Origin: Pseudovibrio japonicus
Lineage (GTDB): Bacteria; Pseudomonadota; Alphaproteobacteria; Rhizobiales; Stappiaceae
Length of the DNA: 64,000 nucleotides
Direction: 5' to 3'
Assembly: GCF_014651595.1 (NCBI RefSeq)
Contig: NZ_BMXE01000009.1
Span: 62,001 to 126,000 of the forward strand
The first letter of the stretch is position 1; each line of letters opens with the position of its first letter. A program made the translations under genes and the position numbers. The notes under the pieces are model-generated. The model worked only from the letters and a program-made list of their open reading frames with translations. It searched no databases and was not told where the DNA came from. Shown here in pieces: positions 1 through 9,182 of the stretch.

Positions 1-124
1 TGACAGCGTCACCGGACCCACACTTATCGTCATCGGTAAGGCAGTGGCCCACGCAGACCAGTCGCGCTCGCTCCCACTAAGTCCATACAAATACGAACGT
101 TTACCGGCTGTTGTCGCAGCCTAG
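1..124 (+). CDS. cysG: Siroheme synthase / uroporphyrinogen-III C-methyltransferase, C-terminal end (partial)
   Basis: Only the last 40 codons are inside the window; they read in frame from base 2 to a TAG at 122-124. The tail contains GPTLIVIGKAVAHADQ, the closing strand typical of SAM-dependent uroporphyrinogen-III methyltransferases such as CysG/CobA. The enzyme makes the precorrin-2 that becomes siroheme, the cofactor of the sulfite reductase encoded just downstream, which fits the operon. Whether the missing part also carries the dehydrogenase/ferrochelatase domain of full CysG cannot be seen. The next gene starts only 11 bases after the stop, so the genes are almost certainly co-transcribed. 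Confidence 0.8.
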   Translation, partial: DSVTGPTLIVIGKAVAHADQSRSLPLSPYKYERLPAVVAA

Positions 125-135
125 GGAGACCCCGG

Positions 136-441
136 ATGAAAACTATTACCGCCAACAGACTGGTCGATGGGGATGTCGTCTGGCTCGGCCACAACGGAGA
201 TTGGGTCGAGTTTGTCGAGGCCGCATGGATCCTCAACTCTGATGAAGACATGGCCAAAGCTCTGGAATTCGCAAAATCCGGTGAAGACAAGCAATACGTT
301 CTTGGCACCTACGCGATTGATCTGGAACTAAAAGACGGCCACTTGCAACCTAAGAGCCTGAAAGAACGCATTCGTGCGCAAGGCCCCACCACGCGCCTTG
401 ATCTCGGCAAGCAGGCTGAACAGCACCTGCGCTCGGCGTAA
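136..441 (+). CDS. DUF2849 family protein, sulfur-assimilation operon
   Basis: This 101-residue cytoplasmic protein has no signal peptide or membrane segment. It matches the small DUF2849 family, which in alphaproteobacteria sits between the siroheme synthase gene and the sulfite reductase gene. Its biochemical role is not known; the fixed position suggests a helper of sulfite reductase or of siroheme delivery, but that is inference from neighbourhood only. The ATG at 136 has an AGGGAG ribosome site eight bases upstream. It is followed after 26 bases by cysI. Confidence 0.8.
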   Translation: MKTITANRLVDGDVVWLGHNGDWVEFVEAAWILNSDEDMAKALEFAKSGEDKQYVLGTYAIDLELKDGHLQPKSLKERIRAQGPTTRLDLGKQAEQHLRSA

Positions 442-467
442 GTCCTTTTAAATTCTGGAGTATTTTA

Positions 468-2123
468 ATGTATCGCTACGACGAATTTGATCGTGACTTT
501 GTCAATCAGCGCGTGACCCAGTTCGAGGATCAGGTGCGCCGCCGCATGTCTGGCGAGCTGACCGAAGACGAATTCAAGCCGCTCCGCCTGATGAATGGCC
601 TTTACCTGCAGCTACACGCCTACATGTTACGCGTTGCCATTCCATACGGCACGCTCAATGGCACCCAGATGCGTAAACTTGCTCATATTGCAAGGACTTA
701 CGACAGAGGCTACGGCCACTTCACAACCCGTCAGAACATCCAGTTCAACTGGCCAAAGCTCTCTGACACCCCAAAGATCCTGCGCGAACTCGCCGACGTA
801 GAGATGCACGCCATCCAGACGTCCGGCAACTGTATCCGCAACGTAACCTCCGACCAGTTTGCCGGCGCAGCCGCTGACGAATTCGCAGACCCACGCGTTT
901 ACGCCGAGATTCTGCGTCAATGGTCCTCCCTGCATCCTGAGTTCCTGTTCCTGCCGCGCAAATTCAAGATCGCGATCACCGGCGCTGATGAAGACCGCGC
1001 TGCCGTGCAGGTGCACGACATCGGTCTGCAGCTGACCCGCAATGAAAACGGGGAAGTCGGCTTTGTGGTCTACGTGGGTGGTGGCTTAGGTCGCACGCCT
1101 ATGGTTGGCCGTAAGGTACGGGATTTTCTACCGGAAAATGATTTGCTGGCTTACAGCGAAGCGATCTTACGCGTCTATAACCGCTATGGCCGCCGCGATA
1201 ACAAGTACAAGGCGCGTATCAAGATTCTGGTGCATGAAACCGGTCTCGAAGAGCTGAAGCAGGACATCGAAAAAGAGTTCGAGGCTACCAAAGACGGTAT
1301 CCTCAACCTGCCGCATGAAGAAGTCGTTCGTATCAACGAATACTTTGCGCCACCATCTTTCGAAGCCCTGCCAAAGATCAGCATGGAGCTTGAAGCCGCC
1401 AAGCGCGAAAACCGTGATCTGGCGCTGTTTACAAGCCGCAACCTGAATGCCCACAAGGCAGAAGGCTACACATCTGTCACAATCTCGCTGAAACCGATCG
1501 GTGGAGCACCAGGGGATGCAACGGCGGACCAGATGGACGTTATTGCTGATTTGGCAGAACGGTTTGGCTATGATGAGCTGCGTGTTACACATGAGCAGAA
1601 CCTCGTTCTACCACACGTAAAGCTGCAGGATGTCCCCACCGTCTTCAAGATCCTGAAGGCCAATGGTCTGGCAGAGGCAAATGCCGGTCTGATCACCGAC
1701 ATGATCGCATGTCCTGGGCTGGATTACTGTGCGCTGGCGAACGCCCGCTCGATCCCGGTCGCGCAGGAAATATCCAAGCGGTTTGAAGAGGTTAAGCGCC
1801 AGAATGAGATCGGCGATCTGAAGCTGAAAATCTCTGGCTGCATCAACGCCTGTGGTCACCACCATGTCGGTCACATCGGCATTCTGGGTGTAGACCGCAA
1901 AGGCGAAGAGCTCTATCAAATTACATTGGGTGGTTCTGCGGATCAGAACACATCCATCGGCAAAATCATTGGTCGCGGCTTCCCGGAAGCAGAGATCACC
2001 GATGCCGTTGAAACTGTTGTAGATACCTATCTGGCAAATCGCCTGGATGAGGACGAAAGCTTCATCGACGCTTACCGCCGCTTGGGTGATCAGCCATTTA
2101 AGGACGCTCTTTATGGCGCATAA
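468..2123 (+). CDS. cysI: Sulfite reductase (nitrite/sulfite reductase family), siroheme and 4Fe-4S hemoprotein
   Basis: The 551-residue cytoplasmic protein has the duplicated ferredoxin-like half-domain plus siroheme/4Fe-4S domain layout of sulfite and nitrite reductases. It reduces sulfite to sulfide in six electrons for cysteine synthesis. The cluster and siroheme ligands are visible as C415-x5-C421 (CPGLDYC) and C458-x3-C462 (CINAC), followed by GHHHVGHIG. The N-terminal part has the substrate-domain motif GHFTTRQNIQFNW. It lies between DUF2849 and the APS reductase gene, so sulfite rather than nitrite is the likely substrate. No flavoprotein CysJ partner is present, as is usual for this alphaproteobacterial type, so the electron donor is probably ferredoxin or another unlinked reductase (inference). 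Confidence 0.92.
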   Translation: MYRYDEFDRDFVNQRVTQFEDQVRRRMSGELTEDEFKPLRLMNGLYLQLHAYMLRVAIPYGTLNGTQMRKLAHIARTYDRGYGHFTTRQNIQFNWPKLSDTPKILRELADVEMHAIQTSGNCIRNVTSDQFAGAAADEFADPRVYAEILRQWSSLHPEFLFLPRKFKIAITGADEDRAAVQVHDIGLQLTRNENGEVGFVVYVGGGLGRTPMVGRKVRDFLPENDLLAYSEAILRVYNRYGRRDNKYKARIKILVHETGLEELKQDIEKEFEATKDGILNLPHEEVVRINEYFAPPSFEALPKISMELEAAKRENRDLALFTSRNLNAHKAEGYTSVTISLKPIGGAPGDATADQMDVIADLAERFGYDELRVTHEQNLVLPHVKLQDVPTVFKILKANGLAEANAGLITDMIACPGLDYCALANARSIPVAQEISKRFEEVKRQNEIGDLKLKISGCINACGHHHVGHIGILGVDRKGEELYQITLGGSADQNTSIGKIIGRGFPEAEITDAVETVVDTYLANRLDEDESFIDAYRRLGDQPFKDALYGA

Positions 2124-2856
2124 TCAACCACATAACGCCTCACTAGGGGCGCAGGTGAAGCTGCTAAACCGGATGTATTCCGAGCGATCCGCACAGCAGA
2201 TTCTGGAGCATGCGCTCAGCGAGCAGTTCGCCGGCGAGATTGCTCTGGTGTCCTCGTTTGGTGCCGACAGTTCAGTTCTGCTGCATATGGTCTCCCAGAT
2301 CGATGCACGCACACCCGTTCTGTTTGTCGATACCGGCAAACTGTTTGGCGAAACCCGCCGCTATCGTGACGAACTGGCTGAACAGCTTGGCCTTTTGGAT
2401 GTGCGCACGCTCACACCAGAGCCGGAAAACGTAGCTAAACAGGACCCCAAGGGCTCACTCTGGGCGACTGATCCAGACACCTGCTGTCATATCCGCAAGG
2501 TGCTCCCTCTCGCGAAAGGTCTGCAAGGGTTCGAGGCCTGGATCTCTGGCCGCAAGCGCCATCAGGCCAGCACGCGCGCCACTTTGGAGCATTTTGAGGT
2601 CGAGGAAGGCCGTGTCAAAGTGAACCCGCTGGCCAACTGGTCAGCAGCCGAAGTCCTTCAATACGCAAAGGATAACGGCCTGCCACCACATCCGTTGGTT
2701 GCGGAGGGGTATCCATCCATCGGCTGTATGCCGTGTACTGACAAGGTTGCTCCGGGTGAAGACGTACGTGCAGGTCGCTGGCGTGGTCAGAACAAAACTG
2801 AATGTGGAATTCATTTCTCAAGTGCGTCCAAGGGCGGCGCAGCCCAAAGCATCTGA
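2113..2856 (+). CDS. cysH: Assimilatory adenylyl-sulfate (APS) reductase
   Basis: This 247-residue enzyme reduces activated sulfate to sulfite using thioredoxin or glutathione. The ATG at 2113 lies inside the end of cysI, an 11-base overlap that suggests translational coupling; a longer reading from 2047 would only repeat cysI bases. Visible motifs are the P-loop-like SSFGADSS near residue 40, LFVDTGKLF, a CC pair in CCHIRKV, the arginine-rich GRKRHQASTRA, CMPC, and the C-terminal ECGIHF active-site cysteine. The extra CC and CxxC cysteines ligate a 4Fe-4S cluster in APS-type reductases and are absent from the enterobacterial PAPS type, so APS is the predicted substrate. Confidence 0.9.
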   Translation: MAHNQPHNASLGAQVKLLNRMYSERSAQQILEHALSEQFAGEIALVSSFGADSSVLLHMVSQIDARTPVLFVDTGKLFGETRRYRDELAEQLGLLDVRTLTPEPENVAKQDPKGSLWATDPDTCCHIRKVLPLAKGLQGFEAWISGRKRHQASTRATLEHFEVEEGRVKVNPLANWSAAEVLQYAKDNGLPPHPLVAEGYPSIGCMPCTDKVAPGEDVRAGRWRGQNKTECGIHFSSASKGGAAQSI

Positions 2857-2863
2857 GGTTAAA

Positions 2864-3394
2864 ATGACAGAAGAACTCAAAAAGACCCATGAGGTTTACA
2901 AGGGCGGTAAGATCGTCCCTGACGACTGGAGCTACATTGCAGATGAGGACCCTCTGCCGAAAGAAGGCAAGTTGATCTTCTCACTGGAGCGTTTTCTAAA
3001 AGAAGAACAGGACCTTAAGAAGACAAACCTGTCTTTGGGCGTTGTGCTTCGCGCGGGTGAAAAAGCTGAGGATCTGACGGATCACCTTGAAGCGCTTGAG
3101 TTGATCGCAGTCGACTTTCCAAGCTTTTCGGATGGCCGTGGCTTCTCCGCCGCACGCATCCTGAGAGACGGATTACACTACGGTGGCGAGGTCCGCGCGG
3201 TTGGTCCGTTCATTCTGGACCAGATCGGCTTTATGATGCGCGTCGGCATCACCAGCTTCGCGCTAGACAACCCGCGTTTGAGGGCAGATCTGGAAACTGG
3301 CAACCTCAACCAAGTCACTGCCTACACCCAGCCGGTCTTTGCACGAAAAGAAGCGCCAGCAGGAACAAGGCCATGGCAGCGACGTCCAGTCTGA
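2864..3394 (+). CDS. DUF934 family protein, sulfur-assimilation operon
   Basis: This is a 176-residue soluble protein of the DUF934 family, a companion of cysI/cysH in alpha-, beta- and gammaproteobacteria. The sequence carries the family-type core FPSFSDGRGFSAARILRD followed by GEVRAVGPFILDQIGFMMRVG. The biochemical activity is not established; a role in sulfite reductase function or electron delivery is inferred from gene order. I chose the ATG at 2864, seven bases after the cysH stop and preceded by GAGG, over a longer in-frame reading from 2699 that would overlap cysH by about 160 bases. It is the last gene of the operon, followed by a strong terminator. Confidence 0.85.
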   Translation: MTEELKKTHEVYKGGKIVPDDWSYIADEDPLPKEGKLIFSLERFLKEEQDLKKTNLSLGVVLRAGEKAEDLTDHLEALELIAVDFPSFSDGRGFSAARILRDGLHYGGEVRAVGPFILDQIGFMMRVGITSFALDNPRLRADLETGNLNQVTAYTQPVFARKEAPAGTRPWQRRPV

Positions 3395-3456
3395 CGACTG
3401 CGTACCTCCTGACAGGGCCTGCGGGCACTCTGGGTAAGTTACGGAAAACAAGCGAG

Positions 3457-3484
3457 AAAAGGCGGGTCAATGACCCGCCTTTTG
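3457..3484. terminator. Bidirectional rho-independent terminator
   Basis: A perfect stem (AAAGGCGGGTCA against TGACCCGCCTTT) around a single-base loop, with A and T runs on the two flanks, lies between the sulfur operon and the convergent gene whose stop codon starts at 3486. It can end transcription from both sides. Confidence 0.85.
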
Positions 3485-3485
3485 C

Positions 3486-4694
3486 TTATTCTGCCGGTTG
3501 CGCCTGCAATTGGCTGGACGCAGACAGCAGCTTGTTATTGAGCTTCAGGAACAGCCAGACAGTCGCAATCTGCACCACGATCAATGGGGCATAGAGCGCG
3601 AAGTAGGCAAAGGACATGGAGCCAACGACCCCGAGCTTCACCAAACCCGCATTGATCACAAAGTTGCCGAACACGAACAGGCCTACACCGGGGCAAACCA
3701 AGGCGTAAGAACCGGGAGACTTTTCCGAACCCGCGATCCAGCGATCATAATAACCAACCCGCTTCATGACTGACCAGCCGATCAAGCCAAACAGGATCTG
3801 GACTGCAAACAGGCTAATCAGGAACACATAGACGCCCCCAGCAGTCACAGGCGCATCAAAGTTATGGGCAAGGCTCATCTTGATGCGGTAGATAGCGATG
3901 CCGATCACAGTCAAAAACGGGATGATGATCCAAAGGGTTGGCGTGGTTTCACCCGCTGCCTTGTGTTCCATCATGGAACGGAAACCAAGGATCAGCTTGA
4001 TCGTTCCCATCACAATCGCGGCGCCAAGAAAGAAGATACTCCCTGCAATACCAATGGCCGCGATCACCTTCGTATGGCTCATGGCCGCTGGTGCGGAAAA
4101 CCCGACGCCGATCATCGCAAAAGCAAACACGGAGAGCATCTGACCCAGGCTGTTGTTCTTCGCGCAGTCATAACCGCCCTCTGTCAGCACGCGGGAGATA
4201 AAACTCAGATAGATGCGAAAACCGAACACACCGATGGCCGTCAATGCCAGCAGTGAGAGGGGGAACAGCATCTCGCGGACCTCCCAAAGCCCCGGAACAA
4301 ACACCGCACCAGCAATGAAGCTGACATTGACCGTCATGGCCAACGCCAGCGGAATAGTCATCAGCTGACTTTCCGCATTGGAGGTTTGAAAGCCTTTGAA
4401 AACCTTGGTGTTCTTCCATTTTCCGTACTCTGAAAAGTTCCAGAATAACAACCGGAAATGTATTAGAGAGAAGAAGAGAATCCCAAGCGTTGCCACAACG
4501 ATCACAGCTTGCATGGCCAAGGAACCAGTGCTGAACGCCTGCATTAGCGAGTCAAAGCTGGCAATTGGAGAGCCTTTATGTGGGGTCATCCACATGAGAT
4601 ACATAAAGAAGCTGATAGCAAGCCCGCCTGCACCAACAGCGGACAGGAAGTACAGAGGCGAATACCGCTCACCTAAATTAGAAAGATAACGCAT
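3486..4694 (-). CDS. TsoY-like multi-pass inner-membrane protein
   Basis: This 402-residue protein is almost entirely membrane, with about ten hydrophobic segments, and no soluble domain of note. The N-terminal YSPLYFLSAVGAGGLAISFF and following MYLMWMTPHKGSPI resemble what I recall as the TsoY family of (seleno)proteins, a group with a distant resemblance to TehA/SLAC1-type transporters; I am not certain of this assignment. Some members of that group are reported as selenoproteins; here the frame is uninterrupted and cysteines occur, for example in GGYDCAKN. Substrate and role are unknown. The gene is convergent with the sulfur operon and transcribed alone, with an inverted-repeat-containing A+T-rich leader upstream. 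Confidence 0.5.
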   Translation of the reverse strand: MRYLSNLGERYSPLYFLSAVGAGGLAISFFMYLMWMTPHKGSPIASFDSLMQAFSTGSLAMQAVIVVATLGILFFSLIHFRLLFWNFSEYGKWKNTKVFKGFQTSNAESQLMTIPLALAMTVNVSFIAGAVFVPGLWEVREMLFPLSLLALTAIGVFGFRIYLSFISRVLTEGGYDCAKNNSLGQMLSVFAFAMIGVGFSAPAAMSHTKVIAAIGIAGSIFFLGAAIVMGTIKLILGFRSMMEHKAAGETTPTLWIIIPFLTVIGIAIYRIKMSLAHNFDAPVTAGGVYVFLISLFAVQILFGLIGWSVMKRVGYYDRWIAGSEKSPGSYALVCPGVGLFVFGNFVINAGLVKLGVVGSMSFAYFALYAPLIVVQIATVWLFLKLNNKLLSASSQLQAQPAE

Positions 4695-4726
4695 TGGGCT
4701 AATCCTTTTTCAGAGTCAAGTTCATT

Positions 4727-4778
4727 ATATTAGATAACTCTAAAATAACAAGATATGAAAATTAGGATGATCTAATAT
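4727..4778. promoter_or_regulatory. Inverted repeat upstream of the TsoY-like gene
   Basis: Nine-base arms ATATTAGAT (4727-4735) and ATCTAATAT (4770-4778) are separated by 34 bases in a very A+T-rich stretch 33 bases upstream of the ATG at 4694. This is a candidate operator or promoter region; no regulator is identified. Confidence 0.4.
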
Positions 4779-4943
4779 TAAAATAGCGCATTGAAATAGA
4801 ACGGGAACCTTCTAAACAAACTGGTCGCGGAAACTCTGCTTTGGCTCAGATTTGAGATTTAATTATTTGAAATTTTTTGGGTTTTCACAGGAGCATCGAG
4901 CGGATACCCTAAGCGTTCTCTTTTTGTTTTCCCGGAGCCAATT

Positions 4944-6812
4944 TTGCTGCATGCATTCTATAAGTGGGCATCCAATCGGGTTGATCCATTCGCCAAAAAT
5001 CACATGGAATGGGAGGGCAAGACGCATCTGCAACAGCTGTGGTCGCTCCTGTTCATCTTTCCAAAGCACACGCTTGTTCTTCTGCTGGTGGTGCTGGTTG
5101 AGACCATCCTCACGGTCTCGCTGCTCTCATTTGTCGGCTTCCTGATCGATCAGTTGGAAGCAAGCGGTCCCGAGCTTTTCTGGCAGCAGAATATGTGGCT
5201 AATCGCAGGGGCTGCAATCGCGTTTCTTTTAGCAAAGCCCTTGTTTTCAATTGCTTATGAAGTCCTGATTTCGCTCACGCTGCACGTCAATATTCTTACC
5301 GCGACCCGGGTGACGTTCTTCGACCGGCTGCTCAAGCAGGACATGACGTTTTTTCAAAAGGAGTTTGCGGGGAATCTGGCCAGCAAAACGTTTGTGGGTG
5401 GTCGTGAAGTTGCAGAGATGTTCTGGGCGGGGATCGGTGTTGTTGTCCCGAATGTCTTCTTCGCCGGATCACTGCTGATCGCATTGTCATGGCTGCATTG
5501 GTACCTTGGAGTCGTCATGCTGCTCTGGATCGGGCTATTCGCTGTTCTTGCGTATGTCCGTGTGCCAATCATTCGCGATGCATCGAAATCAGCCTCAGAC
5601 ATCGCCCATGCAGTGAACGGATCGGTCGTCGATGTTTACTCCAACATTCAGACTGTGAAGCTTTTTCAAGGCAACGAACGCGCCAATGGCCAGTTCACGG
5701 ATCAACTCAGAGGTTTCCGAGTGGCGATGATCCAGTTTCGTACCACGGTGGTGACATCGCGAATGCTTGTTGCTGTCATTGGGGCGTGTGGGCTTGCTAC
5801 ATTCACCGGACTCAGCCTCGTTCTGTGGTACCAACAGGCCATTACCACAGGGGAGGTCGCGATCGTTCTAGGCTTTGCTATTCGTCTGGAAAGCAAACTC
5901 CTTGAAATCTTTGCTCAATTGACCGGCCTGTTCCGCTCTTATGGATCATTCAAGTCCACCGCCAGAACGATGGAGCACTCGCTCGGCCTTGTTGACGACA
6001 GCGATGCCAAGGACTTTCAATTCAACAAAGGCTTGATTGAGTTCAAGAACGTCAACTTCGCATACGGCCAGCAAACCGCCATTGTGAAGGACTTGAACTT
6101 CACACTTCATCCGGGAGAGAAGGTTGGTATTGTTGGACATTCAGGCGCAGGCAAGTCCACCGTCGTGAATTTGCTTCTGCGCATGTACGATGTTGAGGGC
6201 GGAGCAATCAACATTGACCATCAGAACCTGCGCAACGTAACGCAGGAATCTCTGCGCTCGGAAATTGGATTGGTGACACAGGATACATCGCTGTTTCATA
6301 GATCCATATTCGACAACATCTCGCTGGGAAGCGACGAAGCCACCATGGAAGAGGTGCGCGCCGCTGCCCGAAGAGCGCACGCTTTGGAGTTTATCGAAGC
6401 ACTGGTAGACAACAAAGGCCGCCGAGGCTTTGAGGCGTTCGTAGGCGAGCGTGGCATCAAACTCTCCGGTGGCCAACGCCAGCGTATTGCCTTGGCCCGC
6501 GTTTTCCTGAAAAACCCGCCAATTCTGATTCTGGATGAAGCAACATCGGCGCTCGATACCAAACTGGATGCGGACATTCAGGAGATTCTGAATGACGTGA
6601 TGAAGGACAAAACAACTCTGGCCATCGCCCACCGCCTGACGACTGTGGCAAGAATGGATCGCCTGATTGTGATGGACAAAGGACAGATCACCGAAACCGG
6701 CACTCATGCAGAATTACTGGGAAAAGGTGGTCTCTATGCGGAGTTGTGGCACAATCAATTCTATGGAGTAAAAACCGCAGAAACGGAGCTGACGCCAACT
6801 GCTGCGCAGTAA
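4944..6812 (+). CDS. ABC exporter, fused permease and ATPase (MsbA/multidrug type)
   Basis: This 622-residue half-transporter has an N-terminal six-helix membrane domain (about residues 35-340) and a C-terminal ATPase. The ATPase shows Walker A GHSGAGKS near residue 398, signature LSGGQRQRIALARV near 506, Walker B ILILDEATSALD near 526 and H-loop IAHRLTT near 560. Such proteins work as homodimers or heterodimers exporting lipids, drugs or peptides; the substrate cannot be read from the sequence. The long HALEFIEALVDNKGRRGFEAFVGERG loop before the signature is typical of one alphaproteobacterial subfamily. The start is probably the TTG at 4944, behind GGAG at 4934; the first ATG in frame would be at 5004. 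Confidence 0.88.
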   Translation: MLHAFYKWASNRVDPFAKNHMEWEGKTHLQQLWSLLFIFPKHTLVLLLVVLVETILTVSLLSFVGFLIDQLEASGPELFWQQNMWLIAGAAIAFLLAKPLFSIAYEVLISLTLHVNILTATRVTFFDRLLKQDMTFFQKEFAGNLASKTFVGGREVAEMFWAGIGVVVPNVFFAGSLLIALSWLHWYLGVVMLLWIGLFAVLAYVRVPIIRDASKSASDIAHAVNGSVVDVYSNIQTVKLFQGNERANGQFTDQLRGFRVAMIQFRTTVVTSRMLVAVIGACGLATFTGLSLVLWYQQAITTGEVAIVLGFAIRLESKLLEIFAQLTGLFRSYGSFKSTARTMEHSLGLVDDSDAKDFQFNKGLIEFKNVNFAYGQQTAIVKDLNFTLHPGEKVGIVGHSGAGKSTVVNLLLRMYDVEGGAINIDHQNLRNVTQESLRSEIGLVTQDTSLFHRSIFDNISLGSDEATMEEVRAAARRAHALEFIEALVDNKGRRGFEAFVGERGIKLSGGQRQRIALARVFLKNPPILILDEATSALDTKLDADIQEILNDVMKDKTTLAIAHRLTTVARMDRLIVMDKGQITETGTHAELLGKGGLYAELWHNQFYGVKTAETELTPTAAQ

Positions 6813-6901
6813 GATCCCGGTAAGAAGAGAATTGCGCTGCCCTCTTTGATGATCTAGCGTTTGAAGGACCATCACAATGCTTTTCATCTGGGGAGGGCAG
6901 C

Positions 6902-8380
6902 ATGACAGAGTTTGGCACAACACTTAGTTCGAGGGAGCTGAAGAAATATCGAGCTCTTATCAATGGTTTGCAGTGTGATGGATCCTCTGGTGAAACCATT
7001 GAAATGATCTGCCCAAGCACCGGATTGCCCTTTGCAACGATTCCTCGTTGCAGCGCGGCTGATGTGGGAAGAGCCGTTTCTGCCGCCAGAGCAGCACTTG
7101 GCTCCTCCGAGTGGTCCAGCCTGTCCGCCGGCCAGCGCGGAGAGCGTTTGCACCGCCTTGCAGAGCTGATTACTCAAAACCGGGACCGCCTTGCTGAGCT
7201 TGAAGCCCGCGACACCGGCAAACCGCTCAGTCAGGGCTACGGCGATATAGATACTGCGGCCCAGTACTTCCGCTTTTATGGCGGGGCAGCTGACAAGGTC
7301 ACCGGAGACACCCTCCCAATCGCCACTGACCACCTTGCAATGACCGTTCGTGAACCCCACGGCGTGGTTGCTTCCATCGTGCCGTGGAACTACCCCATGC
7401 AAATCTTCGCCCGTGTTGCGGGAGCTGCCTTGGCCATGGGCAATACGCTGGTGGTCAAACCCGCCGAAGACGCGTGCTTATCGGTGATCGAAACCGCCAA
7501 CCTCGCACTGGAAGCTGGCTTCCCACCCGGAGTGCTTAACATCCTGACTGGTCTGGGAGAAGAAGCAGGAGCCGCGCTCTCCTTCAATCCGGAAGTGGAT
7601 TTCATCACCTTCACGGGCTCTCCGGATGTAGGGTCCATGATTCAGTCCGCCGCCGCCCGCAATCACATCGGCTGCACACTGGAGCTCGGCGGCAAGTCAC
7701 CGCAAATTGTCTTTGAAGATGCCAACCTGGACAAGGCACTGCCAGTCATTCAGGACTGCCTGTTAATGAACGGCGGCCAGACCTGTTCCGCGGGATCTCG
7801 TGTTCTGGTGCATCAAAGCCTCTGGGATGAGGCAATCGATAAGCTCAGAACCGGCTTCCGAAGTGCCGTCGCAGGCCCCTACAAGGACGACAGAGATCTG
7901 GGCCCCTTGATCAACGCAAGCCAGCTGCGCCGCGTAAACGCCTTCTGTGAGCAGGCAGAAGCAGACGGCATCCCACTTCTTGGTGAAGGCACCATAGCCC
8001 CGGACGCACCCGTAGAAGGCTACTACACAACCGCAAAAGTCTATGGCCCGGTTCCGGTCGAACACCCGCTTGCACAGGACGAAGTTTTTGGTCCGGTCCT
8101 CTCTCTGATACCATTCCGCACAGAGGAAGAAGCGATCCACCTCGCAAATGCCACCGCCTATGGGCTTGTAGCAGGGGTCTGGACCCACGATATCTCCAGA
8201 GCAACCCGTGTTGCCAAAGCCCTTCGCTCCGGTCAGGTCTTTGTAAATACCTACGGCGCTGGAGGGGGCGTTGAACTCCCGTTTGGCGGGGTTAAAAAAT
8301 CAGGCCACGGCAGAGAAAAAGGCTTTGAAGCCCTTAAAGAATTCTCTGTTCTGAAAACCATTGTTGTTAGTCACGCATAA
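6902..8380 (+). CDS. NAD(P)-dependent aldehyde dehydrogenase (betaine/aminoaldehyde-dehydrogenase-like)
   Basis: This 492-residue enzyme is a standard-length member of the ALDH superfamily. The general base E261 in LELGGKS, the nucleophile C295 in GGQTCSAGSR and the Rossmann segment IVPWNYP are all present. It oxidises an aldehyde to a carboxylate with NAD(P)+. The closest-looking groups are betaine-aldehyde and gamma-aminobutyraldehyde dehydrogenases. A role in putrescine breakdown would fit the PuuA-like ligase and polyamine transporter 4-7 kb away, but that is inference. It is followed after 29 bases by an SDR gene and probably shares its transcript. The ATG at 6902 follows GGGGAGGG. Confidence 0.88.
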   Translation: MTEFGTTLSSRELKKYRALINGLQCDGSSGETIEMICPSTGLPFATIPRCSAADVGRAVSAARAALGSSEWSSLSAGQRGERLHRLAELITQNRDRLAELEARDTGKPLSQGYGDIDTAAQYFRFYGGAADKVTGDTLPIATDHLAMTVREPHGVVASIVPWNYPMQIFARVAGAALAMGNTLVVKPAEDACLSVIETANLALEAGFPPGVLNILTGLGEEAGAALSFNPEVDFITFTGSPDVGSMIQSAAARNHIGCTLELGGKSPQIVFEDANLDKALPVIQDCLLMNGGQTCSAGSRVLVHQSLWDEAIDKLRTGFRSAVAGPYKDDRDLGPLINASQLRRVNAFCEQAEADGIPLLGEGTIAPDAPVEGYYTTAKVYGPVPVEHPLAQDEVFGPVLSLIPFRTEEEAIHLANATAYGLVAGVWTHDISRATRVAKALRSGQVFVNTYGAGGGVELPFGGVKKSGHGREKGFEALKEFSVLKTIVVSHA

Positions 8381-8409
8381 AGCGGACTGACAGATGCGGG
8401 AGGAATAGC

Positions 8410-9162
8410 GTGTCAGGACGATTGGAAGGAAAAACAGCAATAATTACGGGTGGAGCTGCGGGCTTTGGGGAAGGCATCGCACGAAAGTACGCGCAAGAAG
8501 GGGCTGCGGTGATCATCGCTGACCTGAACGGCGTTGCAGCACAAAACCTTGCAGAGGACATTGGTGACAGTGCCTACGCCATAGAAACAGACGTCACCGT
8601 GCGCTCGGATGTCAAAGCCATGGTTGCCCACGCGATGGAGAGAACCGGGCGCGTTGATATTGTGGTCAACAACGCTGGCTACACCCATCGCAACTGCCCA
8701 ATGGCACAGGTCGATGAAAATAACTTTGACCGAATTCTCGAGGTCAATGCAAAGGCGATCTACCTGACGACGCTTGAAGTTCTTCCCGAGCTGGAAAAAC
8801 AGGGTGGGGGTGTCATCATCAACACCGCCTCAACAGCAGGCATCCGACCCCGTCCGGGTCTCACCTGGTACAACGCCTCCAAGGGTTGGGTGATCACGGC
8901 AACCAAATCCATGGCCGTGGAACTTGCCCCCCAGAACATCCGGGTCAATGCCCTGTGCCCCGTTGCTGGCGAAACCGGTATGCTGGAACTCTTCATGGGC
9001 GAGGATACACCGGAAAAACGCCAACAGTTTCGCGATAGCATTCCGCTCGGACGCCTATCAAAGCCGGAAGATGTTGCCAGCGCAGCACTCTGGCTCGCCT
9101 CGGAGGAAGCACAGTTCATTACGGGAGTTGCGTTGGAAGTCGATGGAGGAAGGACAATCTGA
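8410..9162 (+). CDS. Short-chain dehydrogenase/reductase (SDR) family oxidoreductase
   Basis: This 250-residue classical SDR has the cofactor motif TGGAAGFGEGIA near the N-terminus, NNAGYTH, the catalytic serine region STAGIR, and Y154-x3-K158 (YNASK). The acidic residue in IIADLNG after the second strand suggests NAD preference. It starts at a GTG (8410) with AGGA immediately upstream and follows the aldehyde dehydrogenase closely, so the pair probably acts on one substrate, perhaps an alcohol-to-aldehyde-to-acid sequence. The specific substrate is not known. The C-terminal GVALEVDGGRTI is typical of 3-ketoacyl-reductase-like SDRs. Confidence 0.85.
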   Translation: MSGRLEGKTAIITGGAAGFGEGIARKYAQEGAAVIIADLNGVAAQNLAEDIGDSAYAIETDVTVRSDVKAMVAHAMERTGRVDIVVNNAGYTHRNCPMAQVDENNFDRILEVNAKAIYLTTLEVLPELEKQGGGVIINTASTAGIRPRPGLTWYNASKGWVITATKSMAVELAPQNIRVNALCPVAGETGMLELFMGEDTPEKRQQFRDSIPLGRLSKPEDVASAALWLASEEAQFITGVALEVDGGRTI

Positions 9163-9182
9163 TGGCTTTCGGAGCCGCGGGA

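Noticed and set aside
4796-4816. Possible iron control element (ATAGAA...TTCTAAA) upstream of the ABC exporter
   Set aside because: The half-sites are eight bases apart instead of three, and there is no iron gene here.
6141-8204. Several minus-strand frames opposite the ABC exporter and aldehyde dehydrogenase
   Set aside because: All lie inside genes with intact motifs on the plus strand and resemble nothing known.
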